A DNA stretch of 64,000 nt from the NCBI GenBank assembly GCA_946885735.1, contig CAMPGW010000002.1, positions 13,525 through 77,524 of the forward strand, read 5' to 3'. Below the pieces are notes generated by a model, which did no database searches, had not been told where the DNA came from, and saw only the letters and a program-made list of their open reading frames with translations. Source of the DNA: an uncultured Gammaproteobacteria bacterium (GTDB lineage Bacteria > Pseudomonadota > Gammaproteobacteria > Xanthomonadales > Xanthomonadaceae). The position numbers were made by a program, and so were the translations under genes. Below are positions 44,708 to 53,465 of this stretch, piece by piece. Position 1 is the stretch's first letter; each line of letters begins with the position of its first letter.

Positions 44708-46597
44708 CTAGAAACGTCCGTGCGCCTGGCCACCCGACAGCCCCACCTTCGCTGCCATCGCCTTGAAGCGCGGCTTGTCGCGCAGGTTGTTCCAGCGCGC
44801 GTCGACCTTCAGGAAGGCCATGCGCATGTCGCGCGCCGACAGCGCGCGCTCCAGGTCGTCGAGCGCGGCGTCCTCCTGGCCGAGCGCGTTGTGCACGCTG
44901 GCGATGCTTGAAGCGGGGACATACTGCGTCGCGGCACGGCGCTCCAGGTCCTGCAGGGTCGCCTCGGCTCGCCCCCGCTCGCCCGCGGCCACATGGGCGG
45001 TCGCCAGTACCGCCATCGCCTGCGTGTTGCCGTGTGAGGTTTGAACGGAACGCCGGAGATCGGCTATCGCCGCCGCGGTGTCGCCGCGGTCGAGCGCCAA
45101 CCCGCCACGGATCAGCAGCGCGATCCAGAAATCCGGTTCGAGCTCGAGCGCGCGCTGGAGCTGTGCGCGCGCTGCTTCGGGGCGGCCGGCCGCGCCGAGA
45201 AAGCCGGCTTCCAGCGTGTTGAGCAATGGCGACAGCGGGTCGAGTTCGCGCGCTTTCCGCATGTGCGCCAACCCTTCATCGAAGCGACCAAGGTTGACCA
45301 GCAGGTGGGCGTAGGCGAACTGCGCCTCGGGCAAGCTCGGGTTCAGTTCGATCGCGCGCCGGGCGGATGCCTCGGCGCCGGCCCAATCCCAGTCGTACCA
45401 GGATTGGTTCAAGGCCTTGGCCGCCCATGCTCCGGCCGAGGCCGGATCGATCCGGATTGCCTGGTCCGCGGCAGCCTGGGCCAGTGGGAACATCTCGACC
45501 GGCGCGCGATCACCGGTGATGACCATGGCCCGGTAGGCCTGCGCCGTTCCGACGTAGGCCGGAGCACAGGCCGGATCCAGCTCGATCGTGCGCTGGAAGG
45601 CAGCGATGGCCCTGGCAATGCGCCCGGGGGTCGGTCGCTGCATCAGGTAACGGCCCTTGAGATAGGTGCGAAAGGCCTCGGCGTTCGCTCCTTCGCACGG
45701 GCTGGCCGCAATCTTTGCCAGGGGCGACAACGCGAGCGAGGAGAGCACCGCCTCGGCGATCCTGTCCTGCAAGGTGAACACACGGTCCACGTGCTCATCG
45801 AACGTGCCGGCCCAGATGGTGGCGCCGTCCGGGGCGGCCAGCAGGCGCACGTTGACGCGAATGCGGTTGCCACGGCGCTGCGTGGATCCTTCGACGACAT
45901 AGGCCGCCTCCAGCGCGTGGGCGGCGGCCAGCGGACCGGATTTACGGCCGGCGACCCGTTCGGTCGAGGCCAGCGAAAGCACCCGCACGGAGCTCGACCG
46001 GCTGAGCCGGGCGATGACGGTTTCGGCGAGCCCCAGTTCGAGCATGGTATCGGGCGATTCCGGCGACAGCGACCGGAACGGCAGCACCGCCAGCACGGCC
46101 GGCCCCGTCGCAGGGGGCGGCGGCTCGCGCGTGGACCAGACGATCACCGCGACCAGCCCGAGGGCCGCCAGGGCGCCCAGCAGGACAAACCAGCGGCGTG
46201 CCGCGGGCGCCGGCGCGGACGGCGTGGTGCCGGCTCCGGCCCCAGCTGTCCGGCCTTCGTCCGGATCGGCTTCGACGTCCGCCACGAACCGGTAACCCCG
46301 ACCCGGGACGGTCAGGATGTAGCGATGGTCGCCCGCCTCCGCACCGAGCGCGCGGCGCAACATCGAGACCGCCTGAGTGAGGCTGTTCTCTTCCACGACC
46401 CTGCCGCGCCAGACGGTATCGAGCAGTTCCCGCTTGTCCACGACGCGGTCGCAATGCTCGACCAGATGACCCAGCACGTCGAACGCCTTCGCCGTCAGCA
46501 CGACCGGCGCGCCATCGGGACCGAGCAGCACGCGCGTCTGCAGGTCAAGGCGGTACCCGGCGAAGGCGTAATGGCGGCGCGAAGGCGCGGGCATCAT
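44708..46597 (-). CDS. CadC-type membrane regulator with TPR domain
   Basis: 629 residues. Residues ~8-105 are an OmpR/CadC winged helix (VLTAKAFDVLGHLVEHCDRV, RRALGAEAGDHRYILTVPGRGYRF). One membrane helix follows (WFVLLGALAALGLVAVIVW, ~135-155). The periplasmic part starts with a TolB-N-like domain (AVLPFRSLSPESPDTMLELG) and continues with about seven TPRs (residues ~290-610). CadC-type proteins regulate transcription from the membrane without phosphorylation. It diverges from a small secreted protein gene 145 bases away, a plausible target. Confidence 0.9.
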   Translation of the reverse strand: MMPAPSRRHYAFAGYRLDLQTRVLLGPDGAPVVLTAKAFDVLGHLVEHCDRVVDKRELLDTVWRGRVVEENSLTQAVSMLRRALGAEAGDHRYILTVPGRGYRFVADVEADPDEGRTAGAGAGTTPSAPAPAARRWFVLLGALAALGLVAVIVWSTREPPPPATGPAVLAVLPFRSLSPESPDTMLELGLAETVIARLSRSSSVRVLSLASTERVAGRKSGPLAAAHALEAAYVVEGSTQRRGNRIRVNVRLLAAPDGATIWAGTFDEHVDRVFTLQDRIAEAVLSSLALSPLAKIAASPCEGANAEAFRTYLKGRYLMQRPTPGRIARAIAAFQRTIELDPACAPAYVGTAQAYRAMVITGDRAPVEMFPLAQAAADQAIRIDPASAGAWAAKALNQSWYDWDWAGAEASARRAIELNPSLPEAQFAYAHLLVNLGRFDEGLAHMRKARELDPLSPLLNTLEAGFLGAAGRPEAARAQLQRALELEPDFWIALLIRGGLALDRGDTAAAIADLRRSVQTSHGNTQAMAVLATAHVAAGERGRAEATLQDLERRAATQYVPASSIASVHNALGQEDAALDDLERALSARDMRMAFLKVDARWNNLRDKPRFKAMAAKVGLSGGQAHGRF

Positions 46598-46742
46598 GAA
46601 ATTTCAGCTTCTGTCAGCCAGGGAAAAGGACTTTCAAAGTGTCTCGTCGGAAGGTAACGCGGGGCCGGCCTGGAAGTGGCCGCCCTGGCGGCTCCTGGAC
46701 GCGCCACACCGCTCGTCCCCACATCCACAAGGAGTGAAAACG

Positions 46743-47291
46743 ATGATGAAGACACTCAAACTGCCGCTCGTGCTCGTGGCGCTCGTCGCACTGACGGGCA
46801 GCGCCGCCCCGCACGCCACAGCCGGCGCGACCGAATCGGCGGCGGCACAAATGCTACTCCCCTTCAAGGGGACGTTGAACGGCCGCCACGCGAGCAGGAC
46901 GCCCCTCGCCCCGCCATTGGTGTTCGACCGTTTCGAAGCCGGGGGACAGGCGACCGGGCTCGGACAGTTCGCACTGGTCATCGAGTCCACCGTGAACTTC
47001 GGGGCCCGGCCGGTGACCGGCGTCGGGACATACACGTTCACCGCCGCGAACGGTGACCGACTCGTGGCCGACCAGACGGGGTTCTCGGCGCTGGTCGAGC
47101 CCGGCATCGTCCTGATCACCGAACACGCCGTCATCGACCCCGCCCGCTCGACGGGCCGGTTCGCCGGCGCGACAGGGACCTTTACCGTAGGACGCTTCGC
47201 CGACGCCGCCACCGGCGTGGGCGGACTGACTGAGGGAACGTTCCAGGGAACGATCTCGATTCCGGGATCGCCGCCCGTGCTCACCGACTAG
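46743..47291 (+). CDS. Secreted protein of unknown function
   Basis: 182 residues from the ATG at 46743, preceded by AAGGAG. It has a signal peptide (LKLPLVLVALVALTGSAAPHATA). The mature part is beta-rich with repeated Gly-rich strands (GLGQFALVIESTVNF, GVGTYTFTAANGD, GRFAGATGTFTVGRF, GTFQGTISIPG), consistent with a small beta-barrel such as an allene-oxide-cyclase/lipocalin-like fold, but this is only an impression. It probably stands under control of the divergent CadC-type regulator. Confidence 0.75.
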   Translation: MMKTLKLPLVLVALVALTGSAAPHATAGATESAAAQMLLPFKGTLNGRHASRTPLAPPLVFDRFEAGGQATGLGQFALVIESTVNFGARPVTGVGTYTFTAANGDRLVADQTGFSALVEPGIVLITEHAVIDPARSTGRFAGATGTFTVGRFADAATGVGGLTEGTFQGTISIPGSPPVLTD

Positions 47292-47310
47292 CCCAGGCGC
47301 GCGCAATGCG

Positions 47311-47346
47311 AAAAGCCCGGATGCCGCCCCATGGCGGCATCCGGGG
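47311..47346 (-). terminator. Rho-independent terminator of the slipin gene
   Basis: A 14-bp stem CCCGGATGCCGCC / GGCGGCATCCGGG around CCAT, followed on the minus strand by CTTTTCGC. It begins two bases after the slipin stop. The same hairpin may also stop transcripts from the secreted-protein gene. Confidence 0.85.
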
Positions 47347-47348
47347 TG

Positions 47349-48473
47349 TTACTTCAGCGTCACCAACTGCTTGAGGACGCCGTCCAGACCGCCGAACACG
47401 GTCAGCTGGCCGATCTTCTCGGTCACCTTTTCCAAGGCCTCGAGTTCCTTGAGGCGCATCAGGACCGGGCTCTGCTCGACCAGCTTCGCCGTGTTGAGCA
47501 GCGAGCGGGTCGCGTTGGCCTCTTCACGACGGCGGATCACGTTGGCCTGCGCCAACTTCTCCGCCTGCACGACACCGTTGAGGATCTCGCGCATTTCACC
47601 CGGCAGGATGACGTCCTTGACACCCACGCCGAGCACCTCCACGCCGAGCGCCTCGACCCGGCCACGCACGTACGCGAAGATCTCCGCGTCCAGCGTCGCC
47701 TTGTCGCCGAGCAACTCGTCGAGCGTCTTCGCGGCCACGGCCTTGCGCAAGCCGTACTGAAGCTCGCGGTAGACGTAGTCGCCGTACTTGGCCACCTTGG
47801 TACGCGCGGCGACCGGGTCGTTCACGCGCACGCTGGCGGCCAGGTTCACGCGCAGGCTCACCTTGTCGCGGGTCAGCAGTTCCTGCCCCGCCACTTCCAT
47901 GGACTGCACGCGCAGCTCGACGGTCTCGACCGCCACGTTCTTCTGGAAGTTCCAGAAGGCGTAGCTGCCGGCGCCCAACACCTGCGACAGCGTGTTGTCG
48001 ACGAACACCAGGCCCGCCGACTCCGCCGGCACCTCGAGCACGACCGCGACCTTGGCCAGCAAGCCGAGCTGGCGCAAACGACGGGCCACGCCGGTCTCGA
48101 TCCGCAGGTCGGCCGCCATCGCGACGCGCTCGACCTCGACCGGCACCAGCCCACGCCAGTACAGCTTGCGCGAACCCGGGGCCAGCACGTCCTCGAGCTT
48201 GCCGTGCTTCGACACGAGGCCGACTTCACGGGTCCCGATGTCGGCGACCAGGAAGGTCTCGTTGACGCGCTCGCGCATCGCCGCGATCAGGCTGTCGGCA
48301 TCCTTGCCGACGTACTCCGGCTGGCGGATGTCGTGCACGACGACTTCGAGCTGCGCGCGCAAGGCGAACAGGCGGTGGACGCCGGGCGCGAGCACGCGCT
48401 CGAAACGACGGTTGCGATACACCAGGCCGCGCTCAGCATCGCCGATCACGACCCGCTGGGTCCAGAACATCAT
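47349..48473 (-). CDS. Slipin (SPFH/stomatin-like) protein
   Basis: 374 residues from the first of two ATGs (48473), preceded by AAGGAG; longer frames upstream are Arg/Pro-rich. The SPFH domain spans residues ~95-300 (RVNLAASVRVNDPVAARTKV, ELLGDKATLDAEIFAYVRGR, GVKDVILPGEMREILNGVVQ), followed by a coiled-coil part (AEKLAQANVIRRREEANATR) and a short C-terminus. There is an additional ~90-residue N-terminal region (GDAERGLVYRNRRFERVLAP) seen in the slipin variants of proteobacteria. Such proteins oligomerise at membranes. A partner NfeD gene is not present. Confidence 0.9.
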   Translation of the reverse strand: MMFWTQRVVIGDAERGLVYRNRRFERVLAPGVHRLFALRAQLEVVVHDIRQPEYVGKDADSLIAAMRERVNETFLVADIGTREVGLVSKHGKLEDVLAPGSRKLYWRGLVPVEVERVAMAADLRIETGVARRLRQLGLLAKVAVVLEVPAESAGLVFVDNTLSQVLGAGSYAFWNFQKNVAVETVELRVQSMEVAGQELLTRDKVSLRVNLAASVRVNDPVAARTKVAKYGDYVYRELQYGLRKAVAAKTLDELLGDKATLDAEIFAYVRGRVEALGVEVLGVGVKDVILPGEMREILNGVVQAEKLAQANVIRRREEANATRSLLNTAKLVEQSPVLMRLKELEALEKVTEKIGQLTVFGGLDGVLKQLVTLK

Positions 48474-48825
48474 TGGGGTCTCTCCTTGGTGGGTCCTGGT
48501 GATCCGGCTCGTTTCAGCGGAGAGCCGGTTGCCGCTGGCGTGCCAGGCGCGGGATGCGCGTGGCGAAAAAGGTGGAACCGCCCCTGACGCGTGCCAGGCG
48601 GGCAACCGGGTGGTCGCGGCGGGTCCACCGACGGTGTCGCTCGCGCCTGCAAAAGCGCACGAACGGCATCCTTCGATTTCACCGCCTTGATGACGCGGCT
48701 CCGGCGGGACACCCGCTGGCCGGACCGTCCGGCCCTGCGATGCTTTGCAGGACCATCCGGAACCGGCCACGGGGCGGTTCCTGGTGTGGGCTTGCGCCCG
48801 GTTACAACACTGCGTTACAGGCAGT
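48474..48825. other. Gap of ~350 bases with no recognised gene
   Basis: Between the slipin start and the tRNA-Met-like relic I see only Arg/Pro-rich shadow frames. The part next to 48474 should hold the slipin promoter and its AAGGAG ribosome binding site. No hairpin with a T-tract, repeat or RNA was found. Confidence 0.5.
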
Positions 48826-48899
48826 TTTCAGGAGCAGGATTCGAACCCGCGACACTCGGTTTATGAGACCGATGCTCTACCCATCTGAGCTATCCAGTG
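48826..48899 (-). pseudogene. tRNA-Met(CAU)-like sequence with broken acceptor stem
   Basis: The D arm (GCTC/GAGC), anticodon arm (TCGGT-CTCATAA-ACCGA, anticodon CAT) and T arm (GCGGG-TTCGAAT-CCTGC) are sound. The acceptor arm (CACTGGA against TCCTGAA) mispairs at positions 1, 2 and 4 and there is no encoded CCA. It overlaps the CCA of tRNA-Arg by two bases. It is probably a relic, or needs editing to work. Confidence 0.6.
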
Positions 48900-48974
48900 G
48901 CGCGGCATGCGGGATCCGAACCCGCGACCTCCGGCTTCGTATGCCGGTGCTCTACCAGACTGAGCTAATGCCGC
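48898..48974 (-). tRNA. tRNA-Arg(ACG)
   Basis: 77 bases on the minus strand, with a perfect acceptor stem GCGGCAT/ATGCCGC, encoded CCA, D arm, anticodon stem CCGGC/GCCGG around the loop ATACGAA (anticodon ACG, normally edited to ICG) and a normal T arm (GCGGG-TTCGGAT-CCCGC). It reads CGU, CGC and CGA codons. Confidence 0.95.
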
Positions 48975-49174
48975 TATCGTGGAACCCACCCGTGCTGACA
49001 TCGGCATACGCCACGGCAGCGCCGCGCGCACCGGACGGACCTTGGAATCCGTACCGCTGTTGCCAGTCGTGGTGACCTCCGCATTGCCGCCTCTTGCGAA
49101 GCGGCAATCCTGTGGCGCGACGCCGGTCATGGCGCCGCGCGAATCCGTGTGACTCCCAAGCGAATGCCCAAAAC

Positions 49175-49207
49175 AAAAATGCCCCCGGCACGGCGTCCGA
49201 GGGCATT
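49175..49207 (-). terminator. Rho-independent terminator below the 35-residue ORF
   Basis: On the minus strand a stem AATGCCCtCGG / CCGggGGCATT is followed by TTTTTGTTTT. It lies about 50 bases after the stop of the small ORF at 49257, and there is no other gene it could serve. Confidence 0.8.
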
Positions 49208-49256
49208 CGCGTTTCCTCGGAAGATCGGGTAACCGACCTCCCGTTGTCAGGCCAGG

Positions 49257-49364
49257 TCAGTCGATGGTGTCGCGTCCTTCGAACACGCATGGCGCGAACG
49301 AGACCGCGCCGCGCATGGGCTGCGCGGTGTTGCCGTAGTCGGCGATGAGGCGTTGGGTCGACAT
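49257..49364 (-). CDS. 35-residue small protein candidate
   Basis: An ATG at 49364 opens a 35-codon frame (MSTQRLIADYGNTAQPM..., ending EGRDTID). It lies alone between the cupin-domain gene and a strong minus-strand terminator, and about 100 bases of AT-richer sequence upstream could hold a promoter (TTGCGC...TATCGT region). One Cys (SFAPCVFEG) is present. The ribosome binding site is weak. It could be a real small protein, a leader peptide or part of a small RNA. No family is recognised. Confidence 0.45.
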   Translation of the reverse strand: MSTQRLIADYGNTAQPMRGAVSFAPCVFEGRDTID

Positions 49365-49466
49365 GGTCTTGGGGCTTCGTTGACGGATATTCTTCGCGGA
49401 CGTCGCGAGAGGGTGCGCACGATACTGCGCGTCGTGTGAAAGCGCAAGCGAAATTTTCGAGCGGGG

Positions 49467-50858
49467 CTACGACTCGGCTCTAAGCGTTCCAGCAGCATGA
49501 TCCACCGCCAGCCGTAGCATGGATGGCGACACATAGCGCTTGTGGGTGCGATCTATCAGGGCCATATAGATCGCGCCGAACAGGTTGGTCGTGCGTACCC
49601 GCGTGCCCAGCGAAACCGTCGCGCTCCCGTCGGGATGGCGCAGCACGCCAACGCAGGAGCGGAATCTAAGGTGCTTGTCGTCGGCGCCGAGGATCACCTC
49701 GGCCCGGCGGCCATCGCGGCTCTCGCGCATCTGCAGCACCGGGAAACGACCGACGAACAACTGCGAACCCGAGGGATCGCTCAGCAACGACGACACCGGG
49801 CAGCCGAGTGGCGAGGTGCGCAGGCCGAGCGGCTTCACCACCACGTTGCGGAACGCCATCAGGCGCGACACGGCCAGCGGGCGGTTTTCCAGGAAGCCTT
49901 CCAGCACCGCAGCCAACAGCGTGGCGCTCGATGCGCCGTCCACTTCGGCGGCCGGCAGATCAACGGTGAAGCTGTCCTCGTGCACCGGCTGGTCGAGCAA
50001 CTGCCAGCGCAACAGCGAGCCCGCTTCCGGAGCGGCATGCTCCACCACGGTCCGGCCGCCACCGTTGTTGGCGAGGAAGCCGCGCGGCGTGCGCCAACGC
50101 GCAAGCAAGGCACGAACCGGACCCACCAGGCGGCGCGTCATCGCGCAGGCACGGGCCTGCAGCGAGGTGGGCGCCTCGTGCAAGGAAAGGGCGATCGTTG
50201 GCAGCTGCGTCGCATCGAGTCGCGCCAACAGCTCGCGCAACTGCACCGGCAAGACTTCGGTCAGCGTGGGGATGTTGGCCTGGTTCGCCGCCACGCGTTC
50301 GCGCAGCGCATCGTCCAGGTTGCCGCCGAGTTCGTCGGTGTGGCAGGACAGCGCGAACAGCGCCGGGTGACCGCGCCGCCTGTCCAGCGGCACGAACTGG
50401 TGCCAGGTCTCGCCTCCGAAGCGCACCACGAACAAGCTATCCGGCGGAATGTTGACCTGCTGCAAGGCCCTCACGAAGTGGCCCGGGTCGGCCTCGATTT
50501 GCGCGGGCGATGCCGTGGAAAAACGCAGCTGCGCACCCCCGCTGCCGGAGACCGCGGTGAACACCCGGTGCCCGGCGTGCCGGTGGAACGGGTGTCCGCC
50601 CTCGCCGACCGCGAAGGAGTACAGGGACGTGCTGTCACCGCGCTGCAGGTCCATGCCGCCCAGGCGAACCGAGGGCTCGTCCAACTCGTCCATGAAATCT
50701 CCGTGGCCGCGCTGCCGGGCCATCGCGCCGGCGATCAGCGCATCGCCCGACCCGATGCCCATCTGCGAAATCAGCGAGACCTCGACGGGCAGGCCCCCGG
50801 CATGTGAGGCGATGCGAACGCTGGGAAAGGTCTTGACCGCTTGCGTTGAGGTGAGCAT
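49467..50858 (-). CDS. Cupin-domain protein with DUF2867-like C-terminus
   Basis: 463 residues. Residues ~80-200 look like a cupin (GEGGHPFHRHAGHRVFTAVS with HxH-type ligands; FGGETWHQFVPLD with a further His). Residues ~300-450 match DUF2867-type sequences (LRWQLLDQPVHEDSFTV, TTNLFGAIYMALIDRTHKRY). It starts 20 bases after an ArsR gene, with GGAGC in front, so it is the second gene of an autoregulated operon. A fusion of a metal-binding cupin and a ligand-binding domain suggests an enzyme or sensor for a small hydrophobic compound; no substrate is evident. Confidence 0.78.
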   Translation of the reverse strand: MLTSTQAVKTFPSVRIASHAGGLPVEVSLISQMGIGSGDALIAGAMARQRGHGDFMDELDEPSVRLGGMDLQRGDSTSLYSFAVGEGGHPFHRHAGHRVFTAVSGSGGAQLRFSTASPAQIEADPGHFVRALQQVNIPPDSLFVVRFGGETWHQFVPLDRRRGHPALFALSCHTDELGGNLDDALRERVAANQANIPTLTEVLPVQLRELLARLDATQLPTIALSLHEAPTSLQARACAMTRRLVGPVRALLARWRTPRGFLANNGGGRTVVEHAAPEAGSLLRWQLLDQPVHEDSFTVDLPAAEVDGASSATLLAAVLEGFLENRPLAVSRLMAFRNVVVKPLGLRTSPLGCPVSSLLSDPSGSQLFVGRFPVLQMRESRDGRRAEVILGADDKHLRFRSCVGVLRHPDGSATVSLGTRVRTTNLFGAIYMALIDRTHKRYVSPSMLRLAVDHAAGTLRAES

Positions 50859-50878
50859 GGACGCTCCTTGCGGATCGA

Positions 50879-51199
50879 TCAGGTTGCGGAGGGTTTGGCC
50901 TTGCGCGCACGAGCGCGGCCTTCCCGCTTCAGCGGGCCAGCCACGGGGCAGACTTCGGCCGCCCAGGCGAACAAGGTATTGGCCAGGCGTTCCGGCACCT
51001 GGCGGAAGTAGGTGAACTGCCCGCGCTTTTCCCGCGTGATCAGGCCAGCGTCCTCGAGGATCCGCAGGTGCCCGGACAACGCCGGCTTGCTGAAGTCGAA
51101 TCGCTCGCCGATCTCGCCTGCGGTCAGCTCGCCCTCGTTGAGGTAGGCGAGGATCTTGCGGCGCGGGGCAGAGGCCAGGGCTTCGAAGATGCGGTCCAT
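50879..51199 (-). CDS. ArsR-family repressor (SdpR-like)
   Basis: 106 residues. A compact winged helix: IFEALASAPRRKILAYLNEG, LTAGEIGERFDFSKPALSGH (helix-turn-helix), LRILEDAGLITREKRGQFTY (wing), then a dimerisation helix ERLANTLFAWAAEV. It resembles SdpR-like regulators without metal-binding Cys pairs. A 22-base near-perfect palindrome lies between 11 and 32 bases upstream of its start, and the cupin gene follows 20 bases downstream, so autorepression of a two-gene operon is likely. Confidence 0.9.
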   Translation of the reverse strand: MDRIFEALASAPRRKILAYLNEGELTAGEIGERFDFSKPALSGHLRILEDAGLITREKRGQFTYFRQVPERLANTLFAWAAEVCPVAGPLKREGRARARKAKPSAT

Positions 51200-51209
51200 G
51201 GGCGGCAGA

Positions 51210-51231
51210 CAGTTAGGTAATTACTTAACTG
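51210..51231 (-). promoter_or_regulatory. Palindromic operator of the ArsR/cupin operon
   Basis: CAGTTA-GGTAATTACT-TAACTG: the 22 bases are their own reverse complement except for one mismatched pair (positions 7 and 16). It sits 11 bases upstream of the ArsR start codon, where it would overlap the -10 region or transcription start. Confidence 0.75.
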
Positions 51232-51267
51232 TTTACGCCACTGCGGGTGCCGCGTCAAGCGCTTCCT

Positions 51268-51777
51268 TCAGGGGCAGGCCAGCTGCTCGATGGGCGCCAG
51301 CGTGCCCCTCGACTTGAAGCGCTGGACGCGGATGACGGTCCCTGCCAGGGGCCGCTGCAACCACAGCTCGGTCTGGCGACAGATCGTGTCGCCCGCCTCG
51401 AACACTCCTGCGTCGCCGAGATCGACCACCGCCAACGGCGGATTCCCCTCGCTGATCCCGGTGACGCGCACGCGCGCGACGCGGCTGGCCAGGCTCGACG
51501 CCGAGCGTTGGCGATGCTGCTGCGCCGCAGCGGCGTTGGCCTGCCGCAGTTCCTTGTCCGCAGCCTGCGCGAATTCCCTGACGCCCGCCTCGAGGTCGCG
51601 GGCAAGCAGGTAAGCCTGCACCTTGTACGAATACCAGGGATAGGCGAGCGCCACCGCCAGGAATATGGCTACACCCAGAACAAAGCGGTGGTCCGAATCG
51701 GGCTGCGACCAGCGCGGAGCGCGTCGGAAGGTGAGGTCCTGCAGGTCGGGGCCCTGCCTGGGTTCTATGCGGTCCAT
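51268..51777 (-). CDS. Hypothetical protein with one membrane helix
   Basis: 169 residues. One membrane helix (FVLGVAIFLAVALAYPWYSY, residues ~32-52) follows a cytosolic N-terminus rich in Pro and Arg. The rest is a helical segment of coiled-coil type (LEAGVREFAQAADKELRQAN) and a beta-rich C-terminal domain (RVRVTGISEGNPPLAVVDLG, ending near EQLACP) that probably lies in the periplasm. No family is recognised. It starts ten or so bases before the transcription direction of nothing else and seems to be a single gene. Confidence 0.7.
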   Translation of the reverse strand: MDRIEPRQGPDLQDLTFRRAPRWSQPDSDHRFVLGVAIFLAVALAYPWYSYKVQAYLLARDLEAGVREFAQAADKELRQANAAAAQQHRQRSASSLASRVARVRVTGISEGNPPLAVVDLGDAGVFEAGDTICRQTELWLQRPLAGTVIRVQRFKSRGTLAPIEQLACP

Positions 51778-51809
51778 CGCTACTCCATCGTGCCCAGGAT
51801 GGGCCTAGC

Positions 51810-53465
51810 CTACCCTCGCAATGGCCGGGCTGCCGACTGCGCGACGCCCAACAACTCCGCCCCCACCGCCTCCGCCAACTTGATCCCATCCACCGCCGCC
51901 GACAGGATGCCGCCGGCGTAGCCGGCACCCTCGCCGCCCGGGTACAGGCCGCGGGTGCTGATGCTTTGCAGGCTGTCGTCGCGGCGGATGCACACGGGGG
52001 ACGAGGTGCGGGTCTCGACCGCGGTCAGGATGGCGTCGGGCATGGCGAAGCCCTTGATCTGCCGGTCGAAGGCCGGGATCGCCTCGCGGATCGCGGCGAT
52101 GGCGAAGGGCGGCAGCAGAGTGCCCAGGTCGCCCAGGCGCACGCCCGGCTTGTAGCTGGGCGTCACGCTGCCCAACGCGGTGGAGGCGCGGCCGCGAAGA
52201 AAGTCGCCGACCAACTGCGCCGGTGCTTCGTAGTTGCCGCCGCCATCCAGGTACGCCTGGCGTTCCAGCCGGCGCTGCAACTCGATCCCGGCCAGCGGGT
52301 GCCCGGGGTAATCGGTGTCCGGATCGATGCCGACCACGATCGCCGCGTTGGCGTTGCGTTCGTTGCGCGAGTACTGGCTCATGCCGTTGGTCACCACGCA
52401 GCCGGGCTCGGACGTGGCCGCCACCACCGTGCCGCCCGGGCACATGCAGAAGCTGTAGACGGTGCGGCCGTTCTTGCAGTGGTGGACCAGCTTGTAGTCG
52501 GCCGCGCCCAGCAGCGGATGGCCGGCGGACGGGCCGAAGCGCGCCTGGTCGATGACCGCCTGCGGATGCTCGATGCGAAAGCCGATCGAGAACGGCTTGG
52601 GCTCGATGAACGCGCCCGCGTCCAGCAGCATCTGGAAGGTGTCGCGCGCGCTATGCCCGATGGCGAGCACGATGTGCCGGCTGGCGAGCGTCTCGCCCGA
52701 AGCCAGCACTACGCCAGTCGCGCGCCCGTCCTCGATGCGCAGCTGTTCGACCCGTTGGCCGAAGCGGATCTCGCCGCCCAGCGCGATGATCTCGGCGCGC
52801 ATCTTCTCCACCATCGCGACCAGCCGGAAGGTGCCGATGTGCGGCTTGCTGACGTAGAGGATCTCCTCCGGCGCGCCCGCCTTGGCGAACTCGGTCAGCA
52901 CCTTGCGGCCGTAATGGAACCGGTCCTTGATCTGGCTGTAGAGCTTGCCGTCGGAGAAGGTGCCCGCCCCGCCCTCGCCGAACTGCACGTTGCTCTCGGT
53001 GTCGAGCGTGTTCTTGCGCCACAGCCCCCAGGTGTCCTGCGTGCGCGTGCGCACGTCCTGCCCGCGCTCGAGCACGATGGGCTTCAGGCCCATCTGCGCG
53101 AGCACCAGCGCGGCGAAGAGGCCGCAGGGGCCGAAGCCGACCACCAGCGGACGCTGCTGCCCTTCGCCGGGAAACGCCGCGTCGGCCCTGCCCACGAATC
53201 GATACGACGTGTCGGGCGCAGGCACGACCTTCGTAGCACCGGCAAACCGCGCCAGCACCTCGCGCTCGACCGCGTCAGGCACGACCACGTCCACGTTGTA
53301 GATCAGCTGGATCGCCGACTTCTTGCGCGCGTCATAGGCACGACGCACCACCTGCAGATCGAGCAGGTCCGCCTCCGCCAGCCCCAACAGGGCCAGCACC
53401 GCGGCGCGCAGGTCGCCCTCGCCATGGTCCAGCGGCAGCTTTATGTCGTTGATCCGCAGGGCCAT
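51810..53465 (-). CDS. COG2509-type FAD-dependent oxidoreductase
   Basis: 551 residues from the ATG at 53465. The N-terminal ~90 residues form a separate domain (LRINDIKLPLDHGEGDLRAA, YDARKKSAIQLIYNVDV). The FAD-binding Rossmann motif is LVVGFGPCGLFAALVLAQMG near residue 100. Other flavoprotein marks are SDGKLYSQIKDRFHYG, HIVLAIGHSARDTFQMLLDA and the C-terminal YPGGEGAGYAGGILSAAVDG that closes the FAD site. COG2509 proteins are uncharacterised flavoproteins often called NAD(FAD)-dependent dehydrogenases. No partner gene is adjacent. Confidence 0.9.
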   Translation of the reverse strand: MALRINDIKLPLDHGEGDLRAAVLALLGLAEADLLDLQVVRRAYDARKKSAIQLIYNVDVVVPDAVEREVLARFAGATKVVPAPDTSYRFVGRADAAFPGEGQQRPLVVGFGPCGLFAALVLAQMGLKPIVLERGQDVRTRTQDTWGLWRKNTLDTESNVQFGEGGAGTFSDGKLYSQIKDRFHYGRKVLTEFAKAGAPEEILYVSKPHIGTFRLVAMVEKMRAEIIALGGEIRFGQRVEQLRIEDGRATGVVLASGETLASRHIVLAIGHSARDTFQMLLDAGAFIEPKPFSIGFRIEHPQAVIDQARFGPSAGHPLLGAADYKLVHHCKNGRTVYSFCMCPGGTVVAATSEPGCVVTNGMSQYSRNERNANAAIVVGIDPDTDYPGHPLAGIELQRRLERQAYLDGGGNYEAPAQLVGDFLRGRASTALGSVTPSYKPGVRLGDLGTLLPPFAIAAIREAIPAFDRQIKGFAMPDAILTAVETRTSSPVCIRRDDSLQSISTRGLYPGGEGAGYAGGILSAAVDGIKLAEAVGAELLGVAQSAARPLRG

